DNA of 55,105 nt from Tubiluchus corallicola. Taxonomy: Eukaryota; Priapulida; Priapulimorpha; Priapulimorphida; Tubiluchidae. The stretch spans positions 41,354 through 96,458 of the forward strand of contig JAQGDQ010000779.1 of NCBI GenBank assembly GCA_030141605.1, given 5' to 3'. The position numbers and the translations under genes are program-made. This document shows, piece after piece, positions 48,150 through 55,105 of this stretch. The notes beneath the pieces were generated by a model. It searched no databases. It was not told the origin of the DNA and worked only from the letters and a program-made list of their open reading frames with translations. The stretch's first letter is position 1; each line of letters begins with the position of its first letter.

Positions 48150-49255
48150 CTACTCAGGCCTTGACTTTTCATTCCTGATTTGTTGGTTCACTCCAAACAA
48201 AGTTTGTGAAAGATGTTCCATACCTGAAAAAGCCAGAATCATTCTACAAGTATCTAAAATAAATTTCTTTAATCGTTACGAATTTTTGATGAATATTTTG
48301 CTTATTAATGCCTGTAGGTTGTTACCAGTTTATTTCCTAAAAAAGTAATTAGCGTTTTTATCTAGTTTGTTCGCTGGCCGCAGAACTTTATATTAGACTG
48401 GTAAATTAAAAATCTGGCCTTACCAATTCTTGTCCCACTAATATCTGTTGGTGGTTTCCTCATGGCTTAAAATAGTACTAACACTTTTATTAAAAGGCTA
48501 AGAATTGCTTAAATGAAACGGATATGTAGTTTAATTGTATGTTCCCACTTATGATGAGATCTCATTTAGTTTAAGGCACATTTAGGAAGAGGAAAGAAAA
48601 ATGTGGGCCTCACCATACGCCGATCCTTATCTTCATTCCATTTCTTCTTCACTGACAGTCCTCTGTCTCCTGAAAGTTGCCAATGAATTTTCATACCATT
48701 TGATACATCTGAAATGTAAATCAGACTTACATGTTGTTCACAAAACTTTCAACACCGGATTAACACTTATTTATCATATCATATGCAGTTTCATATCATG
48801 TCATAGTAGTTTTTCCTATCATATGCAGTGTTTATGAATATAGGCCCCTGAATGACTATTAATATAGTACTATTATAACAGAATTCAGACAACAAAACTC
48901 AAAAGACTCTGCATAATTCGATTCTCTGTAATTCAGAATATCGTTCATCTCAGACAGATTAAAAATAGTATGGACTTCTTTCTTTATATCTTAATGCTTA
49001 AAGCAATTTAGGGCAACACTGCCTTTCTTTTCACAATATTTTACTAATTATTATGAACATATAATTTGCAAACGCCTGCCATGTGCCACAACTCACTTGG
49101 CTATGACACTATAGACACTTACCGACGTCATCGCTAAATCGCTTCTGCTGTGACTCAACTACATAATGAGTTGTAGTATCCAATTCATGTTGTTTGATCA
49201 CTCGAAGGCAATCATTCACATTGGATATTACAACAGTCTTGTATGCAGCAGCCAT
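48150..49255 (-). CDS. Four splice-consistent exons of unknown gene or 5' part of the MULE gene
   Basis: Exons 49,255-49,123 (ATG start, AAYKTVVISNVNDC, RFSDDV), 48,708-48,619 (VSNGMKIHWQLSGDRGL), 48,465-48,424 (MRKPPTDISGTRI) and 48,223-48,150 (GMEHLSQTLFGV, ending TAG). Each boundary has GT-AG and the phases fit throughout, giving ~110 residues. The sequence is hydrophilic with no domain I can name. It precedes the MULE exons on the same strand and could be their N-terminal part if a donor before the TAG is used, or a separate small gene. Confidence 0.5.
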
Positions 49256-49870
49256 TTTCTGCTCTTGGTTGAATTTCGTACGTATCCATAGTCCTGTGCG
49301 CAAAATCCGAATCATGCCCACAATTCTGTGCGCTCAACACGAAGAACGCAAAGTAGTCCTCACCGTGTGGAAGTTGGTACTTGTACATTGTAGTTTGGGT
49401 GCTGCCATCTATGTTCCAATCTTGTTACATTCTACCAGCTGATTTACCAACAGTCAAATTGTATGGTCCAGTGACTACATACACACTGGTCCTCTCCCTA
49501 TTATAAATTAATGGTTGTTGTGAAGCCTGTGCAACTCTGCATAGGTCAAGTGCTATACCTGTATACTGGCTGTGAAACAGGTTTTACTGACTGTTTTTAG
49601 ATTCTAGTTTTGCTCAATGTTCAGTGCAGCAGTTTTTCCATTCATGTTGTCCATTCTAGTTCAATAAACACTTTTCAGTTGTGTGAAATGCAAATATTTA
49701 TTATACATGTTTGGTTTTTATCTGTACTTCTCCGTGTGTCTAAACTCAAGCATATCAAAGTGACTGAGCAACAACTTCAAAAATCACTTTTACATCATGT
49801 AAATTTTGTACGTTAATAATATCTCACCTTCTCCACTCTTCTCCTCCAAAGTTCTTCTCTTTGGTTCATT

Positions 49871-50014
49871 AAATCTATGCGGTAGGAAAGTGTTTCCAAG
49901 ATTCCGCTCGTCGTAGCCTTGAACATCAGCGCCTCCCCGTGGAAATCTATGCAGTAGGAAAGTGTTTCCAAGATTCCGCTCGTCGTAGTCTTGAACATCA
50001 GCGCCTCCCCGTGG
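49871..50014 (-). repeat. 72-bp in-frame tandem duplication in CERT exon D
   Basis: Two units (49,871-49,942 and 49,943-50,014) differ at only two bases and encode 24 residues each ([26 protein letters not shown]). CERT normally has this block once, so the duplication is recent. Confidence 0.9.
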
Positions 50015-50134
50015 AAATCTATTGCATGTGAAGCGTGTATCACCAAGTTTTCTTGCAAGCAACTTGAATTCTCTATGAAGAGAGCAACAGTCAGACATTA
50101 AAATCAACAATAAAATTCAAGACAAGGGAAGTGC

Positions 50135-50220
50135 ATGTCTTCTATCAAAGTTAAGCAACACTAGTCTTGGTTGATAAATGGATGGAGACCATACAGGAAT
50201 ACTGCTCGTTCTACAGGATT
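50135..50220 (+). repeat. 5S-rRNA-derived sequence (SINE3-like or 5S pseudogene)
   Basis: Reads TCTATCAAAGTTAAGCAAC, then CTTGGTTGATAAATGGATGG, AGACC and CAGGAATACTGCTCG. These align without large gaps to the 3' two-thirds of eukaryotic 5S rRNA, including box A (AAGTTAAGCA) and box C (TGGATGGAGACC). The 5' ~35 bases of 5S are not recognisable. It lies in the intron between CERT exons C and D, on the opposite strand. Retention of the internal promoter suggests a 5S-derived SINE. Confidence 0.65.
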
Positions 50221-51408
50221 ATCGTTGATGATGAATTAAATTCCAGTTACGACAAATTACCTACATTAAGTACGTCTGCTAACTTGAAGGGTGACCACTG
50301 GTCAGATCGGCGTAAAGCAACATATTAAATACTTTCACCTGTTTCTTTATTACAGTTCATCAATCTTAGTTGAGTAAAATTTAATAATAGCAAATTTATT
50401 AAAATTATATAACGTCTAATATAATAGTAATAGTAATTAGTAATAGTTCATTAGTAATAATAATTAGTATTCTTAAATAATAGTAATATATATATATATC
50501 TTTACCGTTACTATCATTGAAGCCTGGAATTTGAATTTCAAAATTGTCATCAATCATTTGGAGATCATCAATGGCAATACCTACGAGCAACAACAGAATT
50601 TTACAGAGCAACAAACTGAACATGTAATTTTACAAGACAGCACAGATACATTCACCGATGCACAAACACTTTCACGGATTTTAAAAGCGTTTGACGGATT
50701 TTACCTTAAAATGTAGAAAATTTTAATGAAAAACCGTTTACCTCAAAGCAGGTAAAGGTTCTTAAACTTGATTTAATAGTTTTCAAGTGTCTAAGAAATT
50801 TATGAAAAGACCTTTTACAGGCATTTGCAATTCAGTTTTCAAACTTGGAAAGAACTTTAACGGAAAGATTTTAGCTGTTTAAAGGCACAACTGCACTCAA
50901 TGCATACAAGTGTTTAAACGTTAATTTTTTTTATAGAAGTAGAGCATTTTTTACATACTATTTCGCTGAATCACATACTTATCACTGAACGGAGACATAG
51001 CATCAAAATATTTATCATGTATAGCAACACGTATCAAAATATTTTTGCAGCGTGTCAACCTGCTGGCACAGAATGTCAGGGAATGTTCCCATTTCATGCA
51101 ATTTTTCTCTGAGACCTCTTCCTCTCTGAAGCAAATTTTTATCATTTTAGATTTAATCGTTACAGAATACGTATTTTATATAAGCAGTGCAAAAATTAAG
51201 GCTTTAGAGTATAGACCTATGGAGTTCTTAAGCTTGACATGGAAGAATGTCATTAAAGGAGCATGATTACTTTTAGGACTTAATTGTTACTGTTACATGA
51301 ATAACATTTGATTCTGTGGCCAAGTTAAAATCCTTGTCCACCTTGTTTCAGAGTAAAAACTGAAACAAATTTTATTAACCGAAAAGCAGAAGAAAACCCT
51401 CCACTTAC

Positions 51409-51556
51409 ATAAAGCTTAAAAACTCCTCTCGAAATTTTATTCCATTTACGTACTGTCTTTTGGCATGCAGGGCTTACGTCGGCAGTAACGCGGTATAAAA
51501 GACCTAAATTTAAACTCCCACGATGACCACTAGACGATGGTAGGTCCGTTTGAAAC
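51409..51556 (-). other. Possible exon of unknown gene
   Basis: A minus frame ending at a strong donor (CTTTAT/GTAAGT) encodes LPSSSGHRGSLNLGLLYRVT and KWNKISRGVFKLY. No start or acceptor was pinned down and the text does not match CERT, although it lies inside a CERT intron. May be a cryptic or alternative first exon. Confidence 0.25.
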
Positions 51557-52930
51557 AAGTTTAGATAACATTAAGTGAAGTTTTGGAAAAATAATCAGAG
51601 CATTCGTAGCACACATGTTGCTAACTAAATAAAATTTCAAATTACTGTATCTTGTCAATAAGATTAAAAATGCGTTTTTGGCTAGTGAGTGGTGCACCAT
51701 GGAGGAGCCAGCGACATTTTACCAATTAGCACAAACATTTTAAATTATTAGTCTAGTTACATGTCTAGTTAGAAGTCTTGTCTTGTCTATGTCATGTCTT
51801 AGTCTAGTTAGAAGTCTTTCCAGCAGGTAAACAAAATGCTAAGTAATATAGATTTCCACAGAAAGATTTTTTGGGACATAATTTAACATTGCCCTTTCTT
51901 CCACTAATTTACGTTTGCTTATGTGACATCATGTAATGGTGCCGTCGGAACGGTATTGCGGGAGATTTAAAATGAAAACAAGCAAAATTCCTTTCAATGT
52001 GAATAAGATATACACATAAAATTGCTGTAAAGTAACATAATTTTTTAAGGCGATTTTTCTGAAACCTACTTCTGGCGCCCCTTTTCTTATCTTTTAAGAA
52101 AGATAGATAGCTTGATGATGTGCAAAAAACTAAAAAAAATCAATGGCACTGAAAGTCTTATTATAATATGTTAGTACTTAGTAAATATTAATCAAAACTT
52201 TATAATCTGAAGTTTTTGGTTGCTACACGTATTCTGCAAGAGACCAATAAAATTTACAACACAGCAGACCTTCATGCCTCTGACATGTGCCGTGGTACAA
52301 TAAACGTAAAAAAACTTGCAACAATTACAACTTACCTTGAAAGAAGTCGAACTGGCTGACGATCCTACAGACCTAAGAGATTTCAATGAACCATGACGAC
52401 GGAGACTGTGGCCATGGTTACAAGACTGCAAGGTTTGAACCCAGTGATCTCGCTCCTCAGCAGAATAAGCTCACAAATACCAGATGTTGTCATTGACGAT
52501 AACGTCGAATCTACACACATCATGGTCATGAGGCTAATCAATAAAATTAAAAGAATAATGCCTTCAGGTTATTAGGATAAAATGAAATAATTTACCATAA
52601 ATGTGAGGTCAAGATACATGACTTTCAGTTCGTTTATAAAGTTTGAAATCTTTTTTTATTATTATCACATTCAGTACAATATAGTGACATGTAATACATG
52701 GTAACATTAAAATTGATACTTCATACTGTAATAAATTATCATGTTTCATACACTATCGTTATCATAAAAGATTAATTGTACTGCAGTGGGCTAGAGAAGC
52801 AAAGGCTTGTATAAGACCATTGTCATGTGAACATGACAGCTTGATTACACATGACAAGAAGCAACACAAAAAACTGAAAATTCGCAAATTTGTGTTGCAC
52901 GGGACGGATGGACAGATCGGGAAAGAGAGT

Positions 52931-53158
52931 GACTCAAGTAATATGATTGAAATCTCTTTTACACGTGTCCGTTTTTATAATTAGGTTTTTATATTTCAAT
53001 TGTAAATCATTCAAGTAATATGGTTAAATTTCTTTTACAGGGGTCCGTTCTTACATTTAGGTTTTTATATTTCAATTGTAAATGACTCAAGTAATATGGT
53101 TAAATCGCTTTTATACGGGTCCGTTTTTACATTTCAATTGTAAATCATTTTTAATTTT
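52931..53158. repeat. 76-77-bp tandem repeat, ~2.8 copies
   Basis: CAAGTAATATGRTTRAA starts at 52,935, 53,012 and 53,088. Each unit continues with CTTTTACANGNGTCCGT and ends in TATTTCAATTGTAAAT. The third unit has lost one inner segment. Confidence 0.85.
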
Positions 53159-53200
53159 GCTAATTTTTAAACTTAATTGTGTTATCTGGCAATAAATGAT

Positions 53201-53226
53201 GTAACGTAGGGAGTGACATACGTTAC
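53201..53226. repeat. Short palindrome before the LINE fragment
   Basis: GTAACGTA (53,201-53,208) and TACGTTAC (53,219-53,226) are perfect complements around a 10-base loop, directly abutting the larger inverted repeat that follows. Confidence 0.7.
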
Positions 53227-53335
53227 GTTTATGTTTGGTTTTCTAGATGTAAACAATGGTATTCAGGTTTACTAGTGCTAAATGAACTAATAAACCTGAA
53301 TACTGCTGTGTACATCTACAAAACCAAACATAAAC
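53227..53335. repeat. 44-bp inverted repeat at the LINE 5' truncation
   Basis: The arm 53,227-53,270 is the reverse complement of 53,292-53,335 at 39 of 44 positions, with a 21-base loop. The right arm is LINE coding sequence, so the left arm is an inverted copy of the same segment, as expected from 5' inversion during insertion. Confidence 0.85.
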
Positions 53336-53936
53336 TTCACCCCGCTTTGTTTTTTAACCCATTATCTATTAACATAAGACGTTACTCAACAAGATTTAAT
53401 GAATTTCGTATTAAGTATTGCAAGACTGACGCGGCAAGGCACTTCATCACTAACACTGGCCCCAGACTTTGGAATAACATCAACGAATACATAAAAAATT
53501 CTTTAGCTATAAATAGCTTCAAAAGAAATCTTAAAAGTGAAATCTTTTCTAATTATACAGAATAAATCAATTTGACTAATTACACTGCTGTCCCTGTCGG
53601 AATCCATCGCGTTGCTGGCTATGTCAATTTTTACATTTCTATAGTTCACGTTACTTCATACAGATACCATCACATCTTTCTCCTCTTTCTATTCTCTATT
53701 AACCTTTCTTTCTACTCCTTTACTGCTCTTTTCTTTTACACTCAGTCCACATTCATTTGGGGTGCTCTAAACAAGTAATTAGTTCTTGAGTACCCCACGG
53801 GTCATTTGCGGCTTGGCATCTTGCGTACATAATAATAAATATATTATTAAATACTTTTATGTACAATGCTGTAATGATCGTTGTGGATATATTTAATAAA
53901 TAAATAAAATAATAATAAAATAAAAAAAAATAGACT
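53275..53936 (+). mobile_element. CR1/L2-like LINE 3' fragment with A-rich tail
   Basis: A short open frame (to TAA ~53,565) ends with NPLSINIRRYSTRFNEFR, then ARHFITNTGPRLWNN and INSFKRNLKSEI. This is the conserved C-terminal tail of CR1/L2-type reverse transcriptases (TR...GPxLWN...FKxxLK). It is followed by ~330 bp of 3' UTR and a tail of TAAATAAAATAATAATAAAA and poly-A ending near 53,934. The element is strongly 5' truncated and its beginning is inverted. Read on the plus strand. Confidence 0.8.
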
Positions 53937-55105
53937 GCCCATACAAAATAATAAGATTAATTATTATTATTATTATTATTATCAATGCCTCCTCAATGCC
54001 TATTTTACAAACTGGTATCAGTCCATTACAGACCAATAATTAATTTGTCATACCATTACCTTATCCAGTATATATACCTACCATAACTACAGAAATTTAA
54101 ATTCAGTGTAATTTAATTCAAAATTTTTACACGTCTCTGTCAATCCAGCGATCATCGAGCAGCCACTCCGATAAAAATAAGATATTTTTAGATGCCGAGG
54201 GCTTTTTAATTTAACATATATGTTATGTCGAGTAATTGTGGATTTAATATTCTCTGAAGAGGCAATAGCTGAATTTGTGTAAATGAGATTGCCGTATATA
54301 CTTATGTACAAGTCGAATTTTTGGGAGGCGATTTTAATGTGAAATTTTAGGGGGTCGACTTATACTTACGATATGTTTTTGGGAGATGTCGCTATAGAGT
54401 CGTCTACAAAATTAAATGTAAAATTATCCCTTCATTGATAAGCTTTATCGTTCAAAATATTTCCCAAATTTTTGTCTAACCAGAGTGATTTAAAATAAAT
54501 AAAGAGTAAATAAATAAGAGGAAAGTAAAATAAATAAGAAATCCCGGTAATGAATAAGCGCGTAGCAAACAACAAAATAGTAAGGTAGGCCGGTAACAAA
54601 AAGCCTAGGAAAATAGGACACAGAGACAATTACATTTATCTTTTATAACGATTGCACATCTTAGCTCCGTTTTAAATGGCAAACAGTAATTAAATTTTTA
54701 CAAAAAAGGTAGAATAAAACAACGTGATAATTTTTACAAAGCGCTAAATGTTGCGCCATTTTGTCCAAAATTAAATAGAAGAAACCTTAGCACACATGAC
54801 CGATTACACATCGAAAACTGTCGATTTCGCCTTACAAAACGACATCAACGACATGTCGACAGCGAAGACACAAACCTGAATTAAGCAGTAACTGCTGCAA
54901 TTCATTAACACACTAAAAACAGCACCTTTGATACAAATTTTAACTGCTACAAGCCGAAGTTCAGAGAGACGCGATTTTTTTTTATTTATGTGAAAAGTTA
55001 AGCACTGTTAAGATCCTTAACAGGCAATAGCCTATGGAAGAGGAAAACAACTGATAACTGGTAAATTACTACACTAGAAAAATGAAACAGCATGAAGAAA
55101 CAAAG
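53937..55105. other. AT-rich DNA, no gene seen; (TTA)n microsatellite at ~53,957-53,980
   Basis: A run of TTATTATTATTATTATTATT lies just after the LINE tail. Minus frames near 54,087-54,311 are open but lack splice context. On the minus strand at ~54,130-54,190 a frame reads EWLLDDRWIDRDV, which I could not assign to a family. Nothing else recognised to the window end. Confidence 0.4.

Larger units (their letters stand above)
49828..52510 (-). pseudogene. CERT1-like: CERT (ceramide transfer protein) homologue, partial, with nonsense codon and internal duplication
   Basis: Exons 52,510-52,336, 51,125-51,029, 50,580-50,506 and 50,072-49,828 join in phase. Exon A carries the end of a PH domain (RFDVIVNDNIWYL, ERDHWVQTLQ) and the serine-rich motif SLRRHGSLKSLRSVGSSAS that in CERT is the phosphorylation switch. 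Exon B has LREKLHEM, then [17 protein letters not shown]. Exon C is acidic. Exon D has [19 protein letters not shown], a second copy of the same 24 residues, and [21 protein letters not shown] at 52,471-52,473 replaces an Arg codon in the PH domain. The FFAT and START parts are not found to the left, so the copy is truncated. CERT moves ceramide from ER to Golgi in intact form. Confidence 0.8.

Noticed and set aside
42528-52510. Alternative genetic code (TGA read as Trp)
   Set aside because: One of the TGA codons stands at an Arg position, TAG is also present, and normal TAA/TAG/TGA stops end other frames; pseudogene decay is simpler.
54087-54311. CERT PH-domain first exon
   Set aside because: The frame has no PH signature and no fitting splice sites; the expected upstream exons are not visible in the window.

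Overview
The window is a chimera of two kinds of DNA that meet at about position 21,651. The left part (1 to ~21,650) is bacterial. It is compact and gene-dense, and its promoters are of the Bacteroidota type (TTTG / TAnnTTTG). It holds the late half of a Mu-like transposable prophage followed by an intact IS256-family insertion sequence. The right part (~21,651 to 55,105) is animal-type nuclear DNA. It is AT-rich with small exons bounded by GT-AG splice sites, and it carries LINE and Ty3/gypsy remnants, several minisatellites, and pieces of C1q, Ig, GPCR, CERT and MULE-transposase genes. The bacterium looks like a Bacteroidota member. The eukaryote looks like an invertebrate or early-branching metazoan, but I cannot name either species.

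Prophage (1-20,190). A divergent control region at 8,298-8,386 has two Bacteroidota-type promoters around a perfect 12-bp-arm palindrome. Leftward genes: small and large terminase, baseplate V, W/gp25-like, tail hub D, baseplate J, a tail I-like protein, and a long fibre with YadA-like head repeats and an S74 chaperone. Rightward genes: protease/scaffold, major capsid, sheath, tube, tail chaperone, tape measure (with four near-identical 62-residue repeats), a DUF6046-like tail protein, the DUF935 portal, a MuF remnant, a gpG remnant, a tail-completion protein, amidase and two membrane lysis proteins. Large genes are intact. Several small ones (HeH-like, gp36-like, MuF, gpG, a second fibre) are truncated, fused or stop-interrupted, so the prophage is probably decaying. 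The portal end carries a textbook-looking -1 frameshift cassette into the start-less MuF frame. Paired 22-bp-spaced direct repeats at 20,149-20,186 may be phage-end transposase sites.

IS256 element and junction (20,202-~21,652). The transposase is intact (D164, D230, E337). Its left end is present in nearly three tandem copies. Its right inverted repeat stops exactly where the animal DNA begins, inside a LINE that has lost its 3' end. I see no target-site duplication. This is either an assembly or library chimera or a real bacterial insertion, and the sequence alone cannot decide.

Animal region. 21,651-25,978: a frameshifted jockey-like LINE abuts an internally deleted gypsy element with a 1,005-bp 3' LTR. 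25,979-29,812: two satellite arrays of 44 and 46 bp. 30,734-36,775: a complete three-exon C1q domain and an Ig-domain exon. 37,590-40,640: 30-bp and ~17-bp minisatellites. 42,528-43,495: a class A GPCR with three in-frame stops. 44,416-49,255: exons of a MULE-derived transposase gene, one of them disrupted by twelve copies of an 82-bp unit. 49,828-52,510: part of a CERT (ceramide transfer protein) homologue with a nonsense codon in its PH domain and a 24-residue internal duplication. A 5S-rRNA-derived sequence lies in one of its introns. 53,227-53,936: a CR1/L2-type LINE 3' end with an inverted 5' end. The most unusual observation here is that the short intron of the GPCR is part of an 80-bp block identical to the 3' end of a MULE intron 3.7 kb away. 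The block is flanked by a direct repeat, which looks like a recent intron gain.
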